From: Paenarthrobacter ureafaciens
Lineage (GTDB): Bacteria; Actinomycetota; Actinomycetes; Actinomycetales; Micrococcaceae
Direction of reading: 5' to 3'
DNA length: 64,000 nucleotides
NCBI RefSeq assembly: GCF_004028095.1
Contig: NZ_SBHM01000007.1
Location: 1,612,001-1,676,000 of the forward strand
A program made the translations under genes and the position numbers. Of the stretch, positions 42,113 to 49,544 are shown in pieces (within the stretch, counting starts at the first letter, position 1; every line of letters begins with the position of its first letter). Below the pieces are notes generated by a model, which saw nothing but the letters and a program-made list of their open reading frames with translations, searched no databases and had not been told where the DNA came from.

Positions 42113-43879
42113 ATGTTTAGCAAAATCCTGATCGCCAACCGTGGCGAAATTGCCGTACGGGTCATCCGCAGCTGCCGTTCGCTTGGCATCAAGTCCGTGG
42201 CTGTCCACTCCGAGGCCGACTCTGCGTCGATGCACGTCCGCGAAGCCGATGAGGCCGTGAACCTGGGTGCAGGCGCAGCCAGCGAGAACTACTTGAACAT
42301 CGAGCGCATCATCGGCGCAGCCCTGGAGACCGGCGCAGAGGCGATCCACCCCGGCTACGGCTTCCTCTCTGAAAACGCAGCCTTTGCCAAGGCTGTGGTG
42401 GACGCCGGACTGGCATTCATCGGCCCCAGCCCCGAAGCCATCTCCACCATGGGAGAGAAGGTGGCTGCCCGCGCTGTTGCGGTCGCCGCCGAGGTGCCTC
42501 TTGCACCCGGCTCACGGGACGCGATCTCCGGTGCGGCCGATGTGATCGCTTTCGGCGCACAGCACGGCTACCCGATCCTGGTGAAGGCCTCTGCCGGCGG
42601 GGGAGGCCGTGGCATGCGCCTCGTGGAGTCGGAGGAGCAAGCTGAGGAAGCCGTAGCCGCAGCGGTCCGTGAAGCGACCGCAGCCTTCGGCAACGGGGAA
42701 GTTTACTTGGAGCGGTACCTGACCAGTGCCCGGCACGTAGAGGTGCAGGTCTTCGCGGACAAACTGGGCAACACCGTCTACGTGGGTGACAGGGACTGCT
42801 CCGTGCAGCGCCGCCACCAGAAGCTCGTCGAAGAGTCACCGGCCCCGGGCCTGTCCGCGGAACTGCGTGCCGCCATGGGGGCCGCCGCAGTCCGGCTTGC
42901 CGAGCAGGTCGGCTACACCGGAGCAGGAACCGTGGAATTCCTGGTGGAGGGGGAGAACTTCTACTTCCTGGAGATGAACACCCGTATCCAGGTGGAGCAC
43001 CCGGTCACCGAGATGGTGCACGGCGTGGACCTCATCGCGGAACAGATCAAGGTTGCCGCCGGCGAGGAACTCAGCATCCGTGATTCGCTGGTGCCGCAGG
43101 GTGCCGCCATCGAGGCCCGCATCAACGCCGAAGATGTCGCCGGCGGACGATTCCTCCCCGCTCCGGGACTCATCGAGGAGCTGAAGGCACCTGAAGGCGA
43201 GGGGCTCCGTTTCGATGCAGGCTACCAAAGCGGTGACGAGGTCCTGCCTTACTACGACAGCCTGATCGGCAAGCTCATCGCCTACGGCCCGGACCGCGAG
43301 ACCGCGCTGGCCAGGCTGGAACAGGGACTCCAGGAACTGCTCGTCCGCGGCGTCCCCACCACCGTCCCCGCCTCGCTGGCAGTCATCCGGCACGAGGACT
43401 TCAAATCGGCTCAGTTCACCACCCGCTGGTTGGAAGAGAAGGTCGACTTCTCGGAGGAACCGGAAGAAGAAGAACCACTGGCCCGCAACGAGGTTGAGGT
43501 GGGCGGCCGGTTCTACATCATTCCGCAGTTCTCCGACCGCCCGGGAGCTTTCGCGGGCGCCACGGCTGCGTACCCCGCCGCTCCCGCCGAGGAAGCGTCG
43601 GCCGGGCAGCGGACACGCAGCACCCGGGCCCGCGGCAAGGGCAAGGCCAGTGACGGCAGCGTCAAGGCCCCCATGCAGGGAACCATCATCAAGGTCAACG
43701 TCGAAGAAGGCCAGATGGTAGCCCCGGGCGATGTCCTCTTCGTCCTTGAGGCGATGAAGATGGAGAACCCCATCCAGGCGCCGGCGGCCGGCATCGTAGG
43801 ACCCATCCACGCAGTGGTCGGCGATTCCATGGCCGCAGGAACCCTGCTTACCCAGCTCGTCCTGGAAGGTGCAGCCTGA
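42113..43879 (+). CDS. acyl-CoA carboxylase biotin-carboxylase/carrier (alpha) subunit
   Basis: The 588-residue protein has a biotin-carboxylase region (residues 1 to about 445) with ANRGEIAVRVIRSC, KASAGGGGRGMRLV and EMNTRIQVEHPVTE, then a linker, then a biotinyl domain with EAMKMENP (biotin Lys about 549). The size matches actinobacterial AccA-type subunits rather than the longer MccA. It works with the carboxyltransferase encoded at 33838, nearly 7 kb away. Stop overlaps the next start as TGATG. Confidence 0.93.
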   Translation: MFSKILIANRGEIAVRVIRSCRSLGIKSVAVHSEADSASMHVREADEAVNLGAGAASENYLNIERIIGAALETGAEAIHPGYGFLSENAAFAKAVVDAGLAFIGPSPEAISTMGEKVAARAVAVAAEVPLAPGSRDAISGAADVIAFGAQHGYPILVKASAGGGGRGMRLVESEEQAEEAVAAAVREATAAFGNGEVYLERYLTSARHVEVQVFADKLGNTVYVGDRDCSVQRRHQKLVEESPAPGLSAELRAAMGAAAVRLAEQVGYTGAGTVEFLVEGENFYFLEMNTRIQVEHPVTEMVHGVDLIAEQIKVAAGEELSIRDSLVPQGAAIEARINAEDVAGGRFLPAPGLIEELKAPEGEGLRFDAGYQSGDEVLPYYDSLIGKLIAYGPDRETALARLEQGLQELLVRGVPTTVPASLAVIRHEDFKSAQFTTRWLEEKVDFSEEPEEEEPLARNEVEVGGRFYIIPQFSDRPGAFAGATAAYPAAPAEEASAGQRTRSTRARGKGKASDGSVKAPMQGTIIKVNVEEGQMVAPGDVLFVLEAMKMENPIQAPAAGIVGPIHAVVGDSMAAGTLLTQLVLEGAA

Positions 43880-44748
43880 TGAAGCCCTTCCGTTCAATCC
43901 TCTTTGTCCCCGGCCACAAGCGAAGCTGGATCGACAAAGCACTGGCCTCTGAAGCCGACGCCATCATCATCGACCTCGAGGACTCCGTTCCGGAAGCGGA
44001 CAAGGCCTTGGCGCGGGCCAACGCCAAGGACGCCCTGGACGCCCACAGCAGTGACAAGGGAATCCTGATCCGTCCGAACGCCCTGGACACCGTGCACTTC
44101 GGCAAGGACATCGCGGAAACCACGCACGCCAGGCTGACCGGTTTCCTGCTGCCGAAGCTCTTCTCGCGGGATGATGTGGTCCGCTTCGACGCCCTGGTAT
44201 CCGCCGGCGAGATCCTGAATGACGTGCCCAAGGGGACCGTGGAACTGATTCCTTCGCTGGAAACGGCTGCCTCCATCAACAAGGTGGACGAGATCCTCGC
44301 CGGCCCACGGGTGGGTGGAGTCATGGCAGCGGCCGCGAAGGACGCGGACGTCTCCCGCGAGGTGGGCTTCGCGTGGACGGCCGAAGGGATCGAAACCCTG
44401 TACCTCCGCAGCAAAGTGGTGGTCGCGGCGCGTTCTGCCGGGCTCCGCAGCATCGTCCTGGGCCTCTGGCAGGAAGTCCACAACCTTGAGGGGCTGAAGG
44501 CCTTCGCCTCTGCCAACCACGGGCTCGGCTACACGGGGCAGGTGTTGATCCATCCTTCGCACGCGCCCGTGGCCAACGAATCGTACGGACTCTCCGACTC
44601 CATGCGGGGCTACTACCAAGGCCTTGTGGAGGCATTCGAGGAAGGCCAGCGCCAGGGACACGGGGCTGTTTCCTACCGCGGCGACCACATCGACCTCGCC
44701 CACGCCAACCACGCCCGCCAGGCACTCGCCTTCGCGGGCAGCAACTAA
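43879..44748 (+). CDS. CitE-like beta-hydroxyacyl-CoA lyase
   Basis: The 289-residue protein is a HpcH/HpaI/CitE TIM barrel with AIIIDLEDSVPEADKALAR carrying the metal-binding acid (IIIDLEDSV), and LIPSLETAASI. CitE-like proteins split citramalyl-CoA, malyl-CoA or, in mycobacteria (Rv2498c), (R)-HMG-CoA. Here it is coupled to the biotin subunit gene and followed by a MaoC hydratase, the same association as in the mycobacterial leucine/itaconate operon. Function by context. Confidence 0.85.
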   Translation: MKPFRSILFVPGHKRSWIDKALASEADAIIIDLEDSVPEADKALARANAKDALDAHSSDKGILIRPNALDTVHFGKDIAETTHARLTGFLLPKLFSRDDVVRFDALVSAGEILNDVPKGTVELIPSLETAASINKVDEILAGPRVGGVMAAAAKDADVSREVGFAWTAEGIETLYLRSKVVVAARSAGLRSIVLGLWQEVHNLEGLKAFASANHGLGYTGQVLIHPSHAPVANESYGLSDSMRGYYQGLVEAFEEGQRQGHGAVSYRGDHIDLAHANHARQALAFAGSN

Positions 44749-44792
44749 GCACCAACTGGCCACCAGGCCCGATAACTTACAGGAGACACACC

Positions 44793-45272
44793 ATGGCCGG
44801 AATGTACTACGAAGACTTCCAGGTAGGCGAAGTAATCCGCCACGAAGTCACGCGGACCGTCACCGAGACGGATAACCTGCTCATCACCACGCTGACCATG
44901 AACGTGCAGCCGTTGCACCTGGACGCTGAGTTCGCGGCCAAGAGCATGTACGGCAGGCAGATCGTCAACAGCATCTTTACGTTGGGCGTTGTCACCGGCG
45001 TGCCCGTCCAGGACACCACCCTCGGGACCACCCTGGGCAACCTCGGCTTCCGCGACATCGAGTTCCCCAAGCCGGTCTTCTTCGGCGACACCTTGCGTGT
45101 GGAGACGGAAGCTTTGGACAAGCGGGTCTCCAACTCACGGCCGGAAACCGGAATCGTGGGTATCGAGCACCGCGGGTACAACCAGAACAACGAGCTCGTG
45201 TGCGTCGTCCGCCGCACTGCGCTCATGAAGCGGCGCGAGACGGCTCCGGTAGAAGCAGTCGCCAGCGCATAG
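44793..45272 (+). CDS. MaoC-family hydratase (paralogue 1)
   Basis: The 159-residue protein is a single-hotdog MaoC dehydratase. The hydratase-2 type motif is seen around NVQPLHLDAEFAAKSMYGRQIVNSIFTLG (parts PLHLDAEFA and GRQIVNSIFTLG), with Asp and His as the acid-base pair. It hydrates an enoyl-CoA, possibly methylglutaconyl- or itaconyl-CoA given the adjoining lyase. ATG follows AGGAGACACACC. Last gene of the ligase unit. Confidence 0.88.
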   Translation: MAGMYYEDFQVGEVIRHEVTRTVTETDNLLITTLTMNVQPLHLDAEFAAKSMYGRQIVNSIFTLGVVTGVPVQDTTLGTTLGNLGFRDIEFPKPVFFGDTLRVETEALDKRVSNSRPETGIVGIEHRGYNQNNELVCVVRRTALMKRRETAPVEAVASA

Positions 45273-45275
45273 TCT

Positions 45276-45353
45276 CTCGGGGCGCCTGGTGGGGCGCCCC
45301 GAGGATCCACCAAGAGATTCGGGCCGGTCAGCAGTTGCTGACCGGCCCGAATC
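45276..45353. terminator. two GC-rich hairpins between convergent genes
   Basis: CTCGGGGCGCC/GGCGCCCCGAG (45276-45286 and 45293-45303) and an 18-bp perfect stem at 45316-45333/45336-45353 with a 2-base loop follow the MaoC gene. Neither has a strong T-run, but both lie in the only gap between the converging MaoC and TetR genes, so they likely act as terminators. Confidence 0.65.
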
Positions 45354-45381
45354 ATGCGATTTACGACGGCGGCACCGCGGG

Positions 45382-45996
45382 CTAGTTGGTCTTGTCCACA
45401 CGGGCGTCGGCGTCGGGAACGTTGAGTTCACGAAGGGCGAGCTTGGTGTAAACGGCCACGATCTCGTCGAGTGACATCCGCCCCCCCGGCTTGAACCAGC
45501 CGGCAATGTGGGTTGCCTGGGCAACGATGCTGTAGACGTGGATCCGGGGATCGATGACCTCGGCGAGGCCGGCACGGCCTGCTTCTTCGATGAGGTCCTG
45601 AAGGAACTGTTCGTATTCGGTGCGCTTGGCGATCACCACGTTGCGGGCGTCGTCGGAAAGGGAACGGAGCTCGGCGTTGCCGATGAAGACTTCCTGGGCG
45701 CGCTCGGCGTGGAACTTCAGGTGGGCGGTCAGTGCTGCCTGCAGCTTGTCCACAGCGTCGCCGTCGATCTCGATAGCTTTGCGGGCGCTGTCCAGGAGGT
45801 CATCGATGATGCCGCCCATGATTTGCAGCAGCAGGTTTTCCTTGCTGTCGATGTGGTTGTACAGGCTCCCCACCATGAGGCCGACGGCCGAGGCGACCTG
45901 CCTCAGGCTGGTTCCGTCGTAGCCGCGTTCGAAGAACAGCTTTGCTGCTTCTTCGCGGATGGCCTGCGCGGTTCCGCGCTCAGTCGTTGCAACCAT
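45382..45996 (-). CDS. TetR-family regulator (paralogue 2)
   Basis: The 204-residue protein has the TetR helix-turn-helix (FFERGYDGTSLRQVASAVGL and VGSLYNHI) and a ligand domain. Large blocks are identical to the TetR protein at 38994, for instance QATHIAGWFKPGGRMSLDEI. The gene is likely autoregulated through the inverted boxes at 46043-46108. It probably controls the same units as paralogue 1. An acyl-CoA ligand is a reasonable guess from the target genes. Confidence 0.9.
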   Translation of the reverse strand: MVATTERGTAQAIREEAAKLFFERGYDGTSLRQVASAVGLMVGSLYNHIDSKENLLLQIMGGIIDDLLDSARKAIEIDGDAVDKLQAALTAHLKFHAERAQEVFIGNAELRSLSDDARNVVIAKRTEYEQFLQDLIEEAGRAGLAEVIDPRIHVYSIVAQATHIAGWFKPGGRMSLDEIVAVYTKLALRELNVPDADARVDKTN

Positions 45997-46042
45997 GTGG
46001 CGCCACCTATCGTCGTTTTCGCTTGCTCAAAGTTTAACGCAC

Positions 46043-46108
46043 GGACACTTGTTTGCCTGTGATGCGTTGGCCCCGGAGGAGGCGCGCACAGCAAGCAAAC
46101 AAGTGTCC
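46043..46108. promoter_or_regulatory. 14-bp perfect inverted repeat upstream of TetR paralogue 2
   Basis: GGACACTTGTTTGC (46043-46056) and GCAAACAAGTGTCC (46095-46108) are exact inverse copies 38 bp apart. Each resembles the TetR-type box seen at the other units (compare GTACGCTTGTTCGT), in opposing orientations. It sits between the dehydrogenase stop and the TetR start. Otherwise nothing was seen in 45997-46171. Confidence 0.62.
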
Positions 46109-46171
46109 TTCGACGGCGGAACGCTGGTGGCGTCCGGCGGCTGTCTTCAGATTTTCCTGGGTTTGCCCGAC

Positions 46172-47368
46172 TCAGTACGACCGGGGGAGCCCCAGATGCT
46201 GCTCTCCGATATAGTTCCGGATCATGTCATCGGTCAGAGGGGCAAAGGTGTAGAGGCGCGCATCGCGGAAGTAGCGCTGCATGGGCAATTGCCGCAGGAA
46301 TCCCCATCCGCCCATGGCCCGCATTCCGACGTCAGTGACGGTGGTGGCTGCGTCGGCTGCGGCCAGCTTCGCCATCGCCGAAAGGGTTTCATCGGCGCCG
46401 GCCAATTCGTCCGAAGCCAGGGCGGCTTTTTCGAGCAGGAGCCTGGCGCTCTCCACTTTGACGCTGCTGTCTACCAGCTTGTGTTGCAGGGCCTGAAAGG
46501 CACCAATGGGGCGACCGAAGGCATGGCGTTCCTTCACGTAGCCCACGATGTAATCCAAGGCTCCCCGCGCGATTCCCAAGGCAACAGCGGCTCCGTTCAA
46601 GCGCTCGCCATTGAGGGTTCCCAGGACGTGGCGGAAGCCCTTGTCTACGTGGCCGAGGACCAGTTCGGCAGGGACACGCACATCCGTGAACTGGATGTCG
46701 CATTGTTCCAAGGCGCGGATGCCCATGGTGTCGATGGACTGGGTCTCGATTCCGGGCGTGCTGCGCGGAACGATGAACATGGTGATTCCATCAATGGAGG
46801 AGCGCTGTATCCCGCTGGTGCGTGCGAGCACGATCAGATAGTCGGCATCGGATGCTCCGCCGATCCACTTCTTGGCGCCGTTGATCACGAAGGACCCGTC
46901 CGGCTGCTGCACGGCCTTGGTGGTCATGGCCCGGGCCACGTCCGTTCCGCCGGCAGGCTCGCTGAGGGCGAAGGACATCTTGGCATCGCCGGCGAAGAGC
47001 GGTGCCAGGAAGCGTTCCTGCTGCTCAGGGGTGCCAAAGGAATGCAGCAATTCCACACCCATGTACTGGACTACGAAGCTCACGCCCATGGAGGTAGCGC
47101 GGGCACCGAGTTCCTCGAGGACGATCGTTTGGCTGCGGTGTTTGGCCTTGGCGCCGCCGATCCGCGACTCAAGCTGGACGAATCCGGCCTTGGCGAGTGC
47201 CCGGAACAACTCGACGTCGTAGGTTTCGTCCTCGTCATGGGCGATCAGGCTTTCCTCGGTCACGTGTTCCTCGAGGAAGCTGACAAGGCGGGCCCGCAGC
47301 TCTTCAGGGGATTTGTGCTTGTCGCTCTCGACCCGGGAAGACGCCTGGTGTTCTGTGGTGATGCTCAT
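46172..47368 (-). CDS. acyl-CoA dehydrogenase
   Basis: The 398-residue protein has the three acyl-CoA dehydrogenase parts, with FALSEPAGGTDVA and AGDAKMSFAL, KKWIGGASDAD and GERLNGAAVALGIARGALD. The final helix reads ARLYTFAPLTDDMIRNYIGE, where most relatives have an IYEGT motif carrying the catalytic Glu. The base must therefore sit elsewhere, as in isovaleryl-type enzymes, or the enzyme differs. It is read after the MaoC gene with a 36-bp gap. Expected to make an enoyl-CoA for the carboxylase or hydratase. Confidence 0.88.
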   Translation of the reverse strand: MSITTEHQASSRVESDKHKSPEELRARLVSFLEEHVTEESLIAHDEDETYDVELFRALAKAGFVQLESRIGGAKAKHRSQTIVLEELGARATSMGVSFVVQYMGVELLHSFGTPEQQERFLAPLFAGDAKMSFALSEPAGGTDVARAMTTKAVQQPDGSFVINGAKKWIGGASDADYLIVLARTSGIQRSSIDGITMFIVPRSTPGIETQSIDTMGIRALEQCDIQFTDVRVPAELVLGHVDKGFRHVLGTLNGERLNGAAVALGIARGALDYIVGYVKERHAFGRPIGAFQALQHKLVDSSVKVESARLLLEKAALASDELAGADETLSAMAKLAAADAATTVTDVGMRAMGGWGFLRQLPMQRYFRDARLYTFAPLTDDMIRNYIGEQHLGLPRSY

Positions 47369-47404
47369 GGAAGTGTCCTTGCTGTGGTGCTCTTGCCGCA
47401 GGAA

Positions 47405-47881
47405 TCAGCGGCGCTTGATCAGGAAGCTGCTGGAGAAGGTCATGACAGTGCTGCCGTCCTGCTTCAGCACCGTGTAGTCGATAGTCCAGAGGCCCGAGCC
47501 GGGCTTGCTGGTCTCGCGTGCCTCGCTGACGATTGCCTCGACGTGGATGGTGTCGCCGATCAAGACGGGCTGGACCGCGCGGACAGCGTCCAGGCCAAGC
47601 CACGCGATGACATTGGTGAAGTACCCGGTCTGCGTCATGAGGCCCAGGCCCAAGGAGAGAGTGAGCGGACCATGACCGATCCTCTGCCCGAAGGGGGTCC
47701 GGGAGGCATACTCCTCATCGAGGTGGAGGGATACCCAGTCGCCGGTCAGTCCGGCCCACTGAACCAGATGGGCTTCGGAAATAGTGATTCCCGGACTCTT
47801 CAGCCGATCGCCCGTGACCAGGTCGTCCCAGAAATGGTCCGGGCGTCCCTTGACGAGTCTTTCCTGTACCTGCTCGCTCAT
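47405..47881 (-). CDS. MaoC-family hydratase (paralogue 2)
   Basis: The 158-residue protein is a MaoC-like hotdog protein with LTGDWVSLHLDEEYASRTPFGQRIGHGPLTLSLGLGL (parts GDWVSLHLDEEYA and FGQRIGHGPLTLSLG). ATG at 47881 follows GGGAGAGCAG; upstream in-frame codons lack a site. It starts the dehydrogenase unit and is divergent from the MFS gene. It would hydrate an enoyl-CoA and is distinct from the MaoC at 44793. Confidence 0.86.
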   Translation of the reverse strand: MSEQVQERLVKGRPDHFWDDLVTGDRLKSPGITISEAHLVQWAGLTGDWVSLHLDEEYASRTPFGQRIGHGPLTLSLGLGLMTQTGYFTNVIAWLGLDAVRAVQPVLIGDTIHVEAIVSEARETSKPGSGLWTIDYTVLKQDGSTVMTFSSSFLIKRR

Positions 47882-47964
47882 CTGCTCTCCCTTAGGCATC
47901 GACGACGGGAGTCCAGCAACGTTCGCCGCTGAACCTTCACTACCAAGCACTACCAAGCATAGAC

Positions 47965-48062
47965 TAACGGGCGTTCGTACGGAATGCTTCGCGGCTTCCC
48001 GAAATTCGCTCTTGCGTGCGACTCAGGTCACACCTACACTAAAAACGAACGCTTGTTCTTAC
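47965..48062. promoter_or_regulatory. divergent control region with two TetR-type boxes and the MFS promoter
   Basis: TAACGGGCGTTCGTAC (47965-47980) faces the MaoC-dehydrogenase unit. For the MFS gene, TTGCGT (48012-48017) and TACACT (48035-48040) with a 17-bp spacer form a promoter, and GAACGCTTGTTCTTAC (48047-48062), with GAAC/GTTC arms, covers the start site. Confidence 0.62.
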
Positions 48063-48126
48063 CGGAAATCCTCTCAGGCAGGTGCCCGGCTTAAAGTTGG
48101 CTTATCAACAACGCAAGGAAGTTCCA

Positions 48127-49476
48127 ATGTCGGAATTAGCTAATCCTGTTCAGTCCGCGCCTGCCGCAGGCGATGCAGCAACCCTTGATCCCAAGACGTC
48201 ACGCCGGGCCGTCGTTAGCGGCACTTTCGGAACAGCGCTGGAGTGGTTCGACTTCGCCGTTTACGGCACACTGTCCGCGACCCTCTTCCCCCAGCTGTTC
48301 TTCCCCAGCTTCGATACGAACACCGCCATTCTGGCTTCATTCGCCACGTTCGGTGCGGGCATGGTGGCCCGTCCCCTCGGTGGCATCGTCTTCGGCGCCC
48401 TGGGCGACAAGATCGGCCGTCGGAACGTCCTCATGTTCACCTTGGTCCTGATGGGAGCATCGTCCATACTCATTGGCCTGCTGCCCACCTACGCGGTTGC
48501 AGGCATCATTGCACCGACCCTGCTGGTGTTCCTCCGCTTCATGCAAGGCTTCGCCCTCGGCGGCGAGGCGACAGGCGTCCAGGTTCTCGTCGTCGAGCAT
48601 GCGCCAACAGCGCACCGCGGACTGTACGGCGGAATCCTGGCCACAGGTTCCCCCCTTGCGCAAACCTTTGCTTCCCTCACGCTGACCGGTCTGGCTATGT
48701 TCCTCTCCAAGGAAGACTTCGCCTCCTGGGGCTGGCGCGTTCCGTTCCTCATGGGTGTCCTGCTGCTGGTTGTAGGCGTTTTCATCCGCCGTCGCATCGA
48801 GGAAACGCCGGCCTTCAAGGAAAACCAGAAAAAGGCAGCCGAATCAGCTGTTCCGCAGGAGCGAGCGCTGGCCGTCATTGCAAAGAAGCCCGGCACGGTC
48901 ATCAAGCTCGTTCTTTCTTGGGCTGCTTCCGCAGGCCTGTTCTGGATCAGCGTCACCTACGCCGTGAACTACCTGACCAAGGAACTCGGCTACGACAACT
49001 CCATTACTTTCGGTCTGCTGCTCATGGCCAACCTGGTCTCCATTCCGGCCGCAGTGCTGGGCGGACGCCTGAGTGACCGGATCGGACGGAAGAAGACCTT
49101 CCTGCTCGGACTCACCATGCAGGGCATTGCCGCGGGCACCATGTTCCCGATCATGAACTCCATAAATTTCCCGGCCAGCGCTGCCATCATTGCGCTCGCA
49201 CTGTGCGGTATTCAGGTCACGGCAGGCACGCAGGCCGCCTTCTTCTCCGAGGCCCTGCCGACGTCCATGCGTTACACAGGCTCCGCACTTGGGATGACCA
49301 TGGCCGGCCTGATCTTCGGTGCCCCGATCCCCTTTGTCGCCGCCTGGATCTTCCAGAACACCGAAAACGGCACCCTGGCCCTCACCTGTATCGGACTGGG
49401 CCTGGTGATCCTGTCCATGATCGCCACCATGCTGCTCCCGGAGCGCTACAAGCGGTCCCTTCACGAAGAGCACTAA
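48127..49476 (+). CDS. MFS transporter of the metabolite:H+ symporter family
   Basis: The 449-residue protein has twelve membrane segments. GTALEWFDFAVYG near residue 39, GALGDKIGRRNVL and RFMQGFALGGEATGVQ are signatures of the MHS branch (ShiA, ProP, CitA). It imports a small organic acid with protons. The box at its promoter ties it to the catabolic units upstream, so it likely brings in the pathway substrate. ATG follows GCAAGGAAGTTCCA. Confidence 0.92.
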   Translation: MSELANPVQSAPAAGDAATLDPKTSRRAVVSGTFGTALEWFDFAVYGTLSATLFPQLFFPSFDTNTAILASFATFGAGMVARPLGGIVFGALGDKIGRRNVLMFTLVLMGASSILIGLLPTYAVAGIIAPTLLVFLRFMQGFALGGEATGVQVLVVEHAPTAHRGLYGGILATGSPLAQTFASLTLTGLAMFLSKEDFASWGWRVPFLMGVLLLVVGVFIRRRIEETPAFKENQKKAAESAVPQERALAVIAKKPGTVIKLVLSWAASAGLFWISVTYAVNYLTKELGYDNSITFGLLLMANLVSIPAAVLGGRLSDRIGRKKTFLLGLTMQGIAAGTMFPIMNSINFPASAAIIALALCGIQVTAGTQAAFFSEALPTSMRYTGSALGMTMAGLIFGAPIPFVAAWIFQNTENGTLALTCIGLGLVILSMIATMLLPERYKRSLHEEH

Positions 49477-49484
49477 TTCCGCCC

Positions 49485-49541
49485 AAGAGGACCTTCGGGG
49501 CCGTGGACTTGCCCAGGCAGGCCGGCTCCGGAGGTCCTTTT
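49485..49541 (+). terminator. rho-independent terminator after the MFS gene
   Basis: AGGACCTTCGG (49488-49498) pairs with CCGGAGGTCCT (49528-49538) with one mismatch, followed by TTTTGC. The loop is long (about 29 bases). The convergent ThDP-enzyme gene ends just beyond. Confidence 0.7.
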
Positions 49542-49544
49542 GCT

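Noticed and set aside
43879..44748. Citrate lyase beta subunit of a true citrate lyase
   Set aside because: No alpha or gamma subunit gene is present; the context with MaoC and acyl-CoA carboxylase points to a stand-alone acyl-CoA lyase.
45959..47932. Long plus-strand open frame of 657 codons
   Set aside because: It is antisense to the acyl-CoA dehydrogenase and MaoC genes, whose motifs are clear.
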